A DNA stretch of 64,000 bases, taken from positions 600,048 to 664,047 of the forward strand of contig NZ_ML137218.1 of the NCBI RefSeq assembly GCF_004015795.1. Direction: 5' to 3'. The stretch's first letter is position 1. The number at the start of each line of letters is the position of its first letter. The position numbers and the translations under genes are program-made. Below the pieces are notes generated by a model. It saw only the letters and a program-made list of their open reading frames with translations, did no database searches and was not told the DNA's origin. Positions 11,241 through 18,955 of this stretch are shown here, piece by piece. The stretch comes from Falsirhodobacter deserti. GTDB taxonomy: Bacteria; Pseudomonadota; Alphaproteobacteria; Rhodobacterales; Rhodobacteraceae.

Positions 11241-11351
11241 CGTCATCTCCTTCAGTTGGGGGCAGGGAACACGGGAAGCCCGCCAATGGCAAGTGTTGAC
11301 CTGTGCGGCGATCTGCCCGAGGAAGACGGCGATCGAAGATAGGGAAGGGCG

Positions 11352-12530
11352 ATGCGGGTAATCCTCTGGGCGATGCTGTGCACATTTCTTGCCGTGACGG
11401 CGCAGGCGCAGGTGGCGCAGCTTGATCCCGATGCCTCGCGCATCCGCGAAGGCTGGATCGGCGGGATCGAGGTTACGCTGGGTCTTTCGCAGCCGGTGCC
11501 ATGGCGCGCACGGGTGCTGGCCGACCCGCCGCGCCTTGTGCTGGATTTCCGCAACCTCGATCTGGGCAAGGTGCTGCCCGGCCATGGCCGGCGCATCACG
11601 AGTATTCGGCAGGGCACGGTGCGGCCCGGTTGGTCGCGCATGGTGCTGACCTTGGCGCGACCCCACATCATAAGCAGCGCCGAGATGCGGACCGGTGATG
11701 GCGCAACCGTTCACGTGGTGCTGGAAGGCGCCGATGAGGCGGAGTTCGCGGCCGCAGCGGCCCGGCCCGAGCCGCCCGAATGGGCGCTGCCCGCCGTGCC
11801 GCCCGCGCCCGAGGTGTCAGGGGAGGGGCCGCTTCTTGTCATGCTGGATCCCGGCCATGGCGGTCTTGATCCGGGCGCCGAACATGGCGGCCTTCACGAA
11901 AAGGTGCTGACGCTGGCTTTTGCCAATGAACTTCGGCAGGTGCTGCTGCGTGACGGCACCTTCCGCGTCGCCCTTACGCGGGAGGATGATCGTTTCGTTC
12001 CGCTGGAAACCCGGCTGACCCTCGCGCGGCAGGCTGGGGCTGGGGTCTTTATCTCCATCCATGCCGATGCGGTGGCCGAGGGGGAGGCGACGGGTACCAC
12101 CATCTATACGCTGTCGGACGAGGCGACGGACCGCGCGGCGCGGGTTCTGGCCGAATGGCACGACCGCGAGGATATCATCGCCGGCGTGGATCTGGGCGGG
12201 CAGGATGATTCCATCGCGCGCGTGCTGATGGACATGGCGCGGGCCGAAACCAAGCCGCGCACCGACCGTCTGGCCGCGGCGCTGGAGGTGGCGGTGAAAT
12301 CCCACCGGATCGTCATGCACCGCCATCCCCGCCAAGCCGCGGACTTCGCAGTGCTGAAGGCACCCGACATGCCGTCGGTGCTGATCGAACTGGGGTTCCT
12401 TTCCTCGCAGGGGGATCTGGCAAAGCTGCGCGATCCGGCATGGCGCGCGCGGATGGCGCTGGCCGTGCGTGACGGTCTGCTTGCGTGGGCGGCAAAGGAT
12501 GCGGTCATCCGTCCCGGCCTTCGGCGATAG
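11352..12530 (+). CDS. amiC: N-acetylmuramoyl-L-alanine amidase (AmiC type)
   Basis: A 392-residue periplasmic zinc amidase that cuts the amide bond between MurNAc and the stem peptide during septum splitting. Signal peptide about 1-19 (ends TAQAQ); AMIN domain about 25-115 (RLVLDFRNL), which targets peptidoglycan at the septum; Amidase_3 domain about 158-385. Zinc ligands are His in LDPGHGG (about 166), Glu in GLHEK (about 182) and His in SIHADA (about 234); the catalytic Glu is in LIELGF (about 345). Such amidases are switched on by degenerate LytM proteins, and one is encoded at 57782-58843. PBP1A follows 94 bp later. Confidence 0.94.
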   Translation: MRVILWAMLCTFLAVTAQAQVAQLDPDASRIREGWIGGIEVTLGLSQPVPWRARVLADPPRLVLDFRNLDLGKVLPGHGRRITSIRQGTVRPGWSRMVLTLARPHIISSAEMRTGDGATVHVVLEGADEAEFAAAAARPEPPEWALPAVPPAPEVSGEGPLLVMLDPGHGGLDPGAEHGGLHEKVLTLAFANELRQVLLRDGTFRVALTREDDRFVPLETRLTLARQAGAGVFISIHADAVAEGEATGTTIYTLSDEATDRAARVLAEWHDREDIIAGVDLGGQDDSIARVLMDMARAETKPRTDRLAAALEVAVKSHRIVMHRHPRQAADFAVLKAPDMPSVLIELGFLSSQGDLAKLRDPAWRARMALAVRDGLLAWAAKDAVIRPGLRR

Positions 12531-12624
12531 ATCGCGCGATTGTCACGCCGCCCGCACCGGCGGATTTTGACCTTGCCCGACTTGCGCGGTATATAGCCCC
12601 CTGCACTGGCGCGAGGGCACTTCA

Positions 12625-15105
12625 TTGTTCAGGTTCATCGGCTCCGTCCTCGGGGCCATCTTCACGGCGGTCACGCTGGCAATCATCTTCGGCGCGCTGA
12701 CGCTTGCGGCGGTGTTCTGGATGTATTCACGCGATCTGCCCAGCCATGACAGCCTTGCCCAGTACACGCCCCCCACGATCAGCCGGATCTATAACCGCGA
12801 AGGCCGGGTCATCGACGAATTCGCGCAGGAACGGCGCATCTTCGTTCCCGCCGAGGAGATCCCCGATCTGGTCAAGGCCGCCTTCGTATCGGCGGAAGAC
12901 AAGAACTATTATATCCACCACGGATATGACCCCCGCAGCATCGTCGTAGCCATCGTGGAGGCCGTGGAGTCGCGGGGCCGCTCCGTGCGCGGCGCATCCA
13001 CGATCACGCAGCAGGTGGCAAAGAACTTCCTTCTTTCCTCGGACCGGACGGTGGAGCGGAAGATCAAGGAGATCATCCTTGCAACGCGCCTCGACAATTC
13101 GTTGTCCAAGGACAAGGTGTTGGAGCTTTACCTGAACGAGATTTTCCTTGGCCGGAACTCGTATGGGGTTGCCGCGGCCGCGCAGACCTATTTCAACAAG
13201 TCGCTGTCGGAGCTGCGCCCCGAAGAGGCGGCCTTCCTTGCCTCCATGCCGCAGGCTCCCAGCCGATCGCCCGTGACCGACAAGCAGCACCTGACCGATC
13301 GGCGCAATTACGTGCTGCGCGAAATGTATCAGAACGGCTATCTGGACAAGCCGGCGATGGAAGCCGCGATCGCAGAGCCGCTGCGCTCCGTCCAGAACGG
13401 CGATTACGAACCCTATCGTGAAACGCTGCCCCCGCGCGGCTATTTCACCGACGAGATCCGCCGCCAGCTTTCCGACGAATTCGGCCGCGACCAGTTCTTC
13501 GGCGGTGGCCTGTCCATCCGCGCAACCGTGGACCCGGAGCTGCAGAACGAGGCCGCCGCAGCCCTGCGCGCCGGATTGGAAAAGCTGGATCGCAGCCTTG
13601 GCGTCTGGCGCGGCACCGGCGTGACCGTTCCTGCCGATGTGCTGGACAGCGAGGATGAATGGCGCCCCGCGCTCGCATCGGCCGAGGTGCCGCGCGACGT
13701 GCCGGGCTGGCGCGTGGCCGTGGTGCTGGAGGCCGGTTCCTCGGCCACCATCGGCATCCAGGGGGAAAAGGGCACCGGAACGATTCCCGCAAGCGACGTG
13801 CGCTGGATTTCCCGCGCCACTGCGCTTTCGGATGTCGTAACGCCTGGTGATATCGTTCTGGTCCGCGCCGATGGCGACGGCTGGAGCCTGCGGCAAATCC
13901 CGGAGGTCGAAGGCGGCTTCATGGCGATGGACGTGAATACCGGCCGCGTTCTGGCGATGCAGGGAGGCTTTTCCTATCAGGAAAGCAGCTTCAACCGCGC
14001 CACGCAGGCGCAGCGCCAGCCGGGTTCATCCTTCAAGCCATTCATTTACGCCGCCGCGCTGGATCGCGGGATGACGCCTGCAACGGTGATCGTCGACGCC
14101 CCGATCGAGGTGAATACGCCCCAGGGGCTGTGGACGCCCAAGAACTCCTCTGGCAAGTGGCTTGGGCCGGCCCCCATGCGCCTTGGCATCGAACAGTCGC
14201 GCAACCTGATGACGATCCGCCTCGCGCAGGAAATCGGCATGGATACGGTTGCCCAGTATGCCGAACGCTTCGGGGTCTACGACTCGATGCGCCAGTTCCT
14301 CGCAAACTCCTTGGGTGCGCAGGAAACGACGCTGATGAAGATGGTGTCCGCCTATGCCATGTTCGCCAATGGCGGGCAGCGGGTGGAGCCGACGCTGGTG
14401 GATCGCGTGCAGGACCGGTTCGGCCGCACCATCTATCGCCATGATCAGCGCAACTGCGTGAACTGCGGACAGGCCAACCTGCCGCAGGGTACGGCGCCGC
14501 AGATCGTGGCGCAGAACGAACAGGTGATGGACCCGATCACCGCCTACCAGCTTACCTCGATGATGCGGGGCGTGGTGCAGCGCGGTTCTGCCAGCTCGCT
14601 CAACCTGCCGGTTCCGGTGGCGGGCAAGACGGGCACGACAAACGATGCCAAGGATGTGTGGTTCGTCGGTTATACCTCCAACATCGTGGCGGGCTGCTAC
14701 ATGGGCTATGACCAGCCACGCTCGCTTGGTCGGTCGGCTTTTGGCGGAACGCTGTGCGTGCCCGTCTTCCAGGAGTTCATGCAGAAGGCCGTGCAGCGCT
14801 TCGGCGGGACAGAGTTCAAGGTGCCGCCCGGCGGTTACTTCCAGAAGGTGGACCGTTTCACGGGCGCGCCGCTGCCGGCCGACGCCACCGGCCCCAACGT
14901 CATCTCGGAATACTTCCGCGAGGGGGTGGAGCCGCAATGGGGCAGTGCCGTCGATGGTGGCTTCGCCATGGGGGAAAACCTGCCCTTGTTCGCACCGGGG
15001 GAAACGGATGACAGCCAGACCGTCACCACATCCACCGGGGAACGGCGCGAGATTCCGCGCAACAACGCCGATTTCGGCACACTCAGTTCGGGTGGCCTCT
15101 ACTAA
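12625..15105 (+). CDS. mrcA: Penicillin-binding protein 1A (bifunctional transglycosylase/transpeptidase)
   Basis: An 826-residue class A PBP that polymerises and cross-links peptidoglycan. N-terminal membrane anchor about 8-32; GT51 domain with catalytic Glu in SAEDKNYY (about 90) and the RGASTITQQVAKN block (about 122-134); an OB-like insert; then the transpeptidase with SSFK (nucleophile Ser about 467), SRN (about 530) and GKTGTT (about 668). A CVNCG pair lies in the transpeptidase domain, possibly a disulfide. The start is a TTG at 12625; no ATG nearby gives the anchor. It sits 94 bp after the amidase gene and 66 bp before prfB. Confidence 0.96.
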   Translation: MFRFIGSVLGAIFTAVTLAIIFGALTLAAVFWMYSRDLPSHDSLAQYTPPTISRIYNREGRVIDEFAQERRIFVPAEEIPDLVKAAFVSAEDKNYYIHHGYDPRSIVVAIVEAVESRGRSVRGASTITQQVAKNFLLSSDRTVERKIKEIILATRLDNSLSKDKVLELYLNEIFLGRNSYGVAAAAQTYFNKSLSELRPEEAAFLASMPQAPSRSPVTDKQHLTDRRNYVLREMYQNGYLDKPAMEAAIAEPLRSVQNGDYEPYRETLPPRGYFTDEIRRQLSDEFGRDQFFGGGLSIRATVDPELQNEAAAALRAGLEKLDRSLGVWRGTGVTVPADVLDSEDEWRPALASAEVPRDVPGWRVAVVLEAGSSATIGIQGEKGTGTIPASDVRWISRATALSDVVTPGDIVLVRADGDGWSLRQIPEVEGGFMAMDVNTGRVLAMQGGFSYQESSFNRATQAQRQPGSSFKPFIYAAALDRGMTPATVIVDAPIEVNTPQGLWTPKNSSGKWLGPAPMRLGIEQSRNLMTIRLAQEIGMDTVAQYAERFGVYDSMRQFLANSLGAQETTLMKMVSAYAMFANGGQRVEPTLVDRVQDRFGRTIYRHDQRNCVNCGQANLPQGTAPQIVAQNEQVMDPITAYQLTSMMRGVVQRGSASSLNLPVPVAGKTGTTNDAKDVWFVGYTSNIVAGCYMGYDQPRSLGRSAFGGTLCVPVFQEFMQKAVQRFGGTEFKVPPGGYFQKVDRFTGAPLPADATGPNVISEYFREGVEPQWGSAVDGGFAMGENLPLFAPGETDDSQTVTTSTGERREIPRNNADFGTLSSGGLY

Positions 15106-15109
15106 GGCC

Positions 15110-15137
15110 CCCGCTTGCCGCCAAACGCCCAAGCGGG
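15110..15137 (+). terminator. Possible weak terminator after PBP1A gene
   Basis: Perfect 8-bp arms cccgcttg (15110-15117) and caagcggg (15130-15137) with a 12-base loop, followed by tatta rather than a T-run. It lies in the 66-bp gap before prfB and could be a leaky terminator or an attenuator for prfB. Confidence 0.4.
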
Positions 15138-15171
15138 TATTACCGCTGCCTGAACCATTTCGAGGACGATC

Positions 15172-16296
15172 ATGCGCACCGAGATCCAGCACCACGCCGA
15201 GACGATCCGCAAGACGCTGGAGCTTCTTGCGCAGCGCATGGATCGCGAAACGGCCAGCCACCGGCTGGAAGAATTCGATGCCATGATCGAAGCGGGCGAC
15301 ATCTGGAACGATCCTGCGAAGGCGCAAAAGCTGATGCGCGACCGTCAGGCGCTGATGGACCAGATCTCCACCTAGGATCTGATCGAAAGCGGGTTGAACG
15401 ACAATATCGAGCTGATCGAACTGGGCGAGGCCGAGGGCGATTCCGAGATCGTGTCCGAAGCTGAAAACGCGATCCGCGAGCTGGTGACGCTGGCGCAGGC
15501 GAAAGAGCTTGAGGCCCTGCTGGATGGCGAGGCCGACAGCAACGACACCTTCCTTGAAATCAACGCCGGTGCCGGCGGCACCGAAAGCTGCGACTGGGCC
15601 TCCATGCTGGCGCGGATGTATGTGCGCTGGGCGGAAAAGAAGGGCTACAAGGTCGAAACCCAGTCCATCTCGGAAGGGGAGGAGGCGGGGATCAAATCCG
15701 TGTCCTACAAGATCAGTGGCCTGAACGCCTATGGCTGGTTGAAGTCGGAATCCGGCGTGCACCGCTTGGTGCGGATCTCTCCCTATGACTCGGCGGCGCG
15801 GCGGCACACCTCCTTCAGTTCTGTCTGGGTTTATCCCGTGGTGGACGACAATATCGAGATCACCGTGCCCGATAACGAGATCCGGATCGACACCTACCGT
15901 TCATCGGGTGCGGGCGGGCAGCACGTGAACACCACCGACTCGGCCGTGCGGATCACGCACATCCCGACGGGCATCGTGGTGACAAGCTCTGAAAAGTCGC
16001 AGCACCAGAACCGCGCCAATGCCATGGCCGCCCTGAAATCGCGCCTTTACCAGATGGAGCTGGATCGTCGGAATGCCGCGATCAATGCCCAGCACGAGGC
16101 GAAGGGCGATGCGGGCTGGGGCAACCAGATCCGTTCCTATGTTTTGCAGCCCTACCAGATGGTGAAGGACCTGCGCACCAACGTGGAAACCTCGGACACG
16201 CAGGGCGTGCTGGATGGCGATCTGGACCGCTTCATGGCGGCAACGCTGGCGCAGGACGTGGCAGGCAAAAGCCGCGCCGAAGCGAACGCGGAATAA
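15172..16296 (+). CDS. prfB: Peptide chain release factor 2, interrupted by an in-frame UAG
   Basis: Release factor 2 reads UGA/UAA and triggers peptide release. The 375-codon frame aligns end to end with the family, but codon 68 (15373-15375) is TAG with the frame unchanged before and after. Upstream is domain 1 (67 residues: [20 protein letters not shown]). Downstream the rest is intact: [11 protein letters not shown], the anticodon-reading tripeptide region [14 protein letters not shown] (SPY where E. coli has SPF), the catalytic GGQ in SGAGGQHVN and the C-terminal [10 protein letters not shown]. The classical regulatory +1 frameshift in prfB occurs at a UGA near codon 26, so this is different. 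A TTG at 15394 could restart translation but lacks a good binding site. It could be a base error, a mutation or a readthrough signal. Confidence 0.85.
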
Positions 16297-16323
16297 TCAG
16301 CAGCACCGTCAAGCCACCCCAGT

Positions 16324-16354
16324 GGCCCCTTGCCGTCAGGGCAGGGGGCTTTTT
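16324..16354 (+). terminator. Rho-independent terminator of prfB
   Basis: Stem ggccccttgcc/gggcagggggc (one G:T pair) with a short gtca loop, followed by ttttt at 16350-16354. It begins about 28 nt after the prfB stop. Confidence 0.8.
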
Positions 16355-16394
16355 GCATGACGGCAAAGCCGCATTGCCGATCAGGGGCGGCAAC

Positions 16395-16418
16395 GAAAAA
16401 GCGCCCCGAAGGGCGCTT
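16395..16418 (-). terminator. Rho-independent terminator of the bactofilin operon
   Basis: Stem aagcgccc/gggcgctt around a short loop, with aaaaa on its left, which is a T-run on the minus strand. It lies just past the bactofilin stop codon at 16422. Confidence 0.8.
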
Positions 16419-16421
16419 GTG

Positions 16422-16919
16422 TCAGGCGTTGTTTGCTTGGTGTGCGGCCGTCACTTGCGGCTGGGGCTGCGGCGCAGCGATCGCCTTCTTGCCCTGCTGC
16501 AGGGGATCGTCCTGCCGCTGGACCGAGCCTTCGAAATGAGCGCCGGATTCGATCGCGATCGTCTTGTGGATGATGTCGCCCTCGACCCGCGCGGTGGAGG
16601 TGAGGCGGACTTTCAAACCACGGACGCGGCCAATCACGCGGCCATTGACGACGATATCGTCCGCCACAATCTCGCCCCGGATGGTGGCGCTTTCGCCCAC
16701 GGTCAGCAGGTGCGCGCGGATGTCGCCCTCAACCGTGCCTTCAACCTGGATATCGCCGGTCGTCTTGAGGTTGCCGACAACCGTCAGGTCGGAAGACAGG
16801 ACGGAGGTTCCGGCCTTGCCGCGCGGCGCTGCCGCTTCGGTCTTGGGCGTCTCGGTCCAGCTTCTGGTTTCGCCTTCCTGCTTCGGACCCGGCTCGTTCA
16901 CTCTGCTTTTAGAAAACAT
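16422..16919 (-). CDS. Bactofilin (polymer-forming cytoskeletal protein)
   Basis: A 165-residue bactofilin. The central beta-helix domain (about 40-135) is built from short repeats such as LTVVGNLKTTGDIQVEGTVEGD and VADDIVVNGRVIG, flanked by a disordered charged N-terminus and a Gln/Pro/Ala-rich tail. Bactofilins assemble into membrane-associated filaments without nucleotide and place cell-wall enzymes. It overlaps the end of the M23 peptidase gene by 11 bp, so the two are one operon with the peptidase first. This pairing recurs in bacteria where bactofilins shape the cell (for example CcmA with Csd1 in Helicobacter), so a wall-shaping role is likely. Confidence 0.93.
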   Translation of the reverse strand: MFSKSRVNEPGPKQEGETRSWTETPKTEAAAPRGKAGTSVLSSDLTVVGNLKTTGDIQVEGTVEGDIRAHLLTVGESATIRGEIVADDIVVNGRVIGRVRGLKVRLTSTARVEGDIIHKTIAIESGAHFEGSVQRQDDPLQQGKKAIAAPQPQPQVTAAHQANNA

Positions 16920-18231
16920 CTCTTCCCGCCTTGATGAAGGTCATGGGGTTGACAACCTTGTCCCCCACGCGCACCTCGTAATGCAGGTGGCTTCCGGTGG
17001 ACCGGCCTGTCGAGCCCATATCACCAATCCGGTCACCACGCGACACTTTATCGCCGGTTTTCACGCGAATCTTGGACATGTGGCCATAGCGGGTCTCGAT
17101 GCCGAAGTCGTGCCGGATCTCCACCATGTTGCCGTAACCGCTGACCCATCCCGCGCGCACGACGGTGCCGTCGCCGGTTGCAAGAATGGGCGTTCCTATC
17201 GGCGCTGCCATGTCGAGCCCCGCGTGGAAGCGGCGGCCGGCGCCCTTGGGATCGTTCCGGTAACCGAAGGGTGACGAATAGCGGAAACGGCTCGTGACCG
17301 GCATCGACAGCGGCACATGCACGGCGGCGATGCGATACATGTTCATCCGCTGCAAACCGTCAAGAATGGCGTTGGCGCGCTGTTCTTCGGCCGAGGTTTC
17401 GCCGTTCATCGTCGACAGGCTGACCCGGTCAAGCGGGCCGCCCTGGCCCGAATACCCGCGGCGCACCTGACGCAGCAGATCGTCCGTGTTCAGGCCCGCA
17501 GCCTTGAACATGTTGTCCAGCGGCTCCATCGACATCTCGACGGCATCTTCAAGCTGCGCGAAGATCGCATCGTTGCGGGCTTCCAGCGCGGCTTTCTCGT
17601 TCAGCGCATCTTCGGTCTGGGCGCCGGCCTGCAGGGCGGCCATCGCCAGATCGTCCCGTTCACGCGCGGTATCATCCAGCGCGGCGGTGATCATCTGAAG
17701 CGTGTCAGTGGCTTCCACGCCCGCGGCGGCATCGCCTTCGTTCAGCGCAAGGGTCACACGCTCGGCCTCGGCGCGTGCGGTGTCGCGTTCCTCGATCGTC
17801 TTGCGAAGGGTGGCCTGCACGGCGGCAAGGCCGCTTTCAAGCTCCCGGCGGCGATCCTCGGATGCCAGAAGCCGGGTCTGCATGGCCGAAACCTCGTCCA
17901 GCGCAAGCGAGAAGCGCGCCTGGGCATTGGCTGCTTCCTCTGCGCGGATGTCCCGCTCGTCCGAGATGGTGTTCAGGCGTTCTTCATAGATGGCCTGCTG
18001 GCGCGCCGTGGCAACCTTTCCAGATCCGGTGGACATGCCATCCATGAACACGATGGCCGAAGCGACCATGGCCCATCCCACGACCGCAACGCTGCCCGTC
18101 AGGGCCGCAAGCTGCGTGGCGGGGCGAATGCGGATGAAGCGCGTTTTCGTGTCCGACTTCAGATACAGGCGCTGTTCGGGAAGCCAGCGATCCAGCGAGG
18201 TGTTGAGCCGGTACGAGATGCGTTTCAGCAC
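16909..18231 (-). CDS. M23 family peptidase, membrane-anchored LytM endopeptidase
   Basis: About 440 residues from a GTG at 18231 (VLKRISYRLN); the frame stays open to 18360, so the start is uncertain. Order: cytoplasmic basic segment, transmembrane helix about 40-62 (TGSVAVVGWAMVASAIVFM), a long coiled coil about 75-225 (many Glu/Arg/Ala), then a LytM/M23 domain about 325-425. The zinc site is complete: His and Asp in FHAGLD (about 334-338) and the HLHYE motif (about 413). It is therefore an active D,D-endopeptidase candidate, unlike the NlpD-like protein at 57782. It is co-transcribed with the downstream bactofilin through an 11-bp overlap. Confidence 0.88.
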   Translation of the reverse strand: MLKRISYRLNTSLDRWLPEQRLYLKSDTKTRFIRIRPATQLAALTGSVAVVGWAMVASAIVFMDGMSTGSGKVATARQQAIYEERLNTISDERDIRAEEAANAQARFSLALDEVSAMQTRLLASEDRRRELESGLAAVQATLRKTIEERDTARAEAERVTLALNEGDAAAGVEATDTLQMITAALDDTARERDDLAMAALQAGAQTEDALNEKAALEARNDAIFAQLEDAVEMSMEPLDNMFKAAGLNTDDLLRQVRRGYSGQGGPLDRVSLSTMNGETSAEEQRANAILDGLQRMNMYRIAAVHVPLSMPVTSRFRYSSPFGYRNDPKGAGRRFHAGLDMAAPIGTPILATGDGTVVRAGWVSGYGNMVEIRHDFGIETRYGHMSKIRVKTGDKVSRGDRIGDMGSTGRSTGSHLHYEVRVGDKVVNPMTFIKAGRDVF

Positions 18232-18426
18232 GGGGATGTTCCGTTCGTTGTTGCCCGGACGGAAGAGCGCCTGCCTTGCATAAGCAACGTGACGAAAGGC
18301 GGTATGACCAGCCCACTTCTGTCCCGCGGACTGGATACGGGGAAGGGGCCCTTCGGGCAACCAAATCTGTCAGGGCGCCCCGCCAATATGGCAAAAGGTT
18401 GCGCATATCGGCGAAAGCTCGCCTAT

Positions 18427-18870
18427 CTATGGTAGGCGGGCTGCCTCCAGCACCTCTTCGGCGTGGCCTGCGACCTTGACTTTGCGCCATTCGCGCAGGA
18501 TTCGCCCGTCTGCCGAAATCAGGAACGTGGACCGTTCGATCCCCATGCTCTTGCGGCCATACATGTTCTTTTCCACCCATACGCCATAGGCCTCGGCCAC
18601 CTCGCCCGTGTCGGAGGCGAGCGTGATCCCAAGTCCGTGCTTGCGGCAGAACTTCTCGTGCGAGGCGAGGTCATCCTTGGAGATGCCGATCACGCTGGTT
18701 TCCGCCGCCTCGAACTCGGCGGCAAGGCGGTGGAAATCCTGCGCCTCCAGCGTGCAGCCGGGCGTGTCGTCGCGCGGATAGAAATACAGCACCACCTTCC
18801 GGCCCAGCGCGGAAAGCGTGATTTCGCCATCGGTGGAGGGAAGGGTGAAATCCGGGGCTTGGCGGGTCAT
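18427..18870 (-). CDS. bcp: Thioredoxin-dependent thiol peroxidase (Bcp/PrxQ)
   Basis: A 147-residue peroxiredoxin of the Bcp/PrxQ class that reduces hydrogen peroxide and organic peroxides with thioredoxin as donor. The peroxidatic Cys39 is in DDTPGCTLE, preceded by FYPRD. The usual PrxQ resolving Cys five residues later is absent (Phe there), and the only other Cys is at about 75 (HEKFCRKHG). This variant either uses Cys75 or works as a 1-Cys enzyme. The ATG at 18870 has AAGGAA upstream at good spacing; longer frames upstream lack one. It is divergent from the large AsmA-like gene (85 bp between starts). Confidence 0.93.
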   Translation of the reverse strand: MTRQAPDFTLPSTDGEITLSALGRKVVLYFYPRDDTPGCTLEAQDFHRLAAEFEAAETSVIGISKDDLASHEKFCRKHGLGITLASDTGEVAEAYGVWVEKNMYGRKSMGIERSTFLISADGRILREWRKVKVAGHAEEVLEAARLP

Positions 18871-18955
18871 GGCCGTTCCTTCATCTATATCCACGCCTGT
18901 GTTGCCTTTCGCCGCGGATGAAGGCAAGCGCAACAGGACGGATGAAGGGATTCAG

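Noticed and set aside
15172-16296. Classical programmed +1 frameshift in prfB
   Set aside because: The frame is identical on both sides of the stop, the stop is UAG not UGA, it is at codon 68 rather than about 26, and no CUU-UGA-C slip site with upstream Shine-Dalgarno is present there.
16324-16418. Closely spaced hairpins as part of a CRISPR or other repeat array
   Set aside because: They are two unrelated terminators for convergent genes; no regularly spaced repeats were found anywhere in the window.
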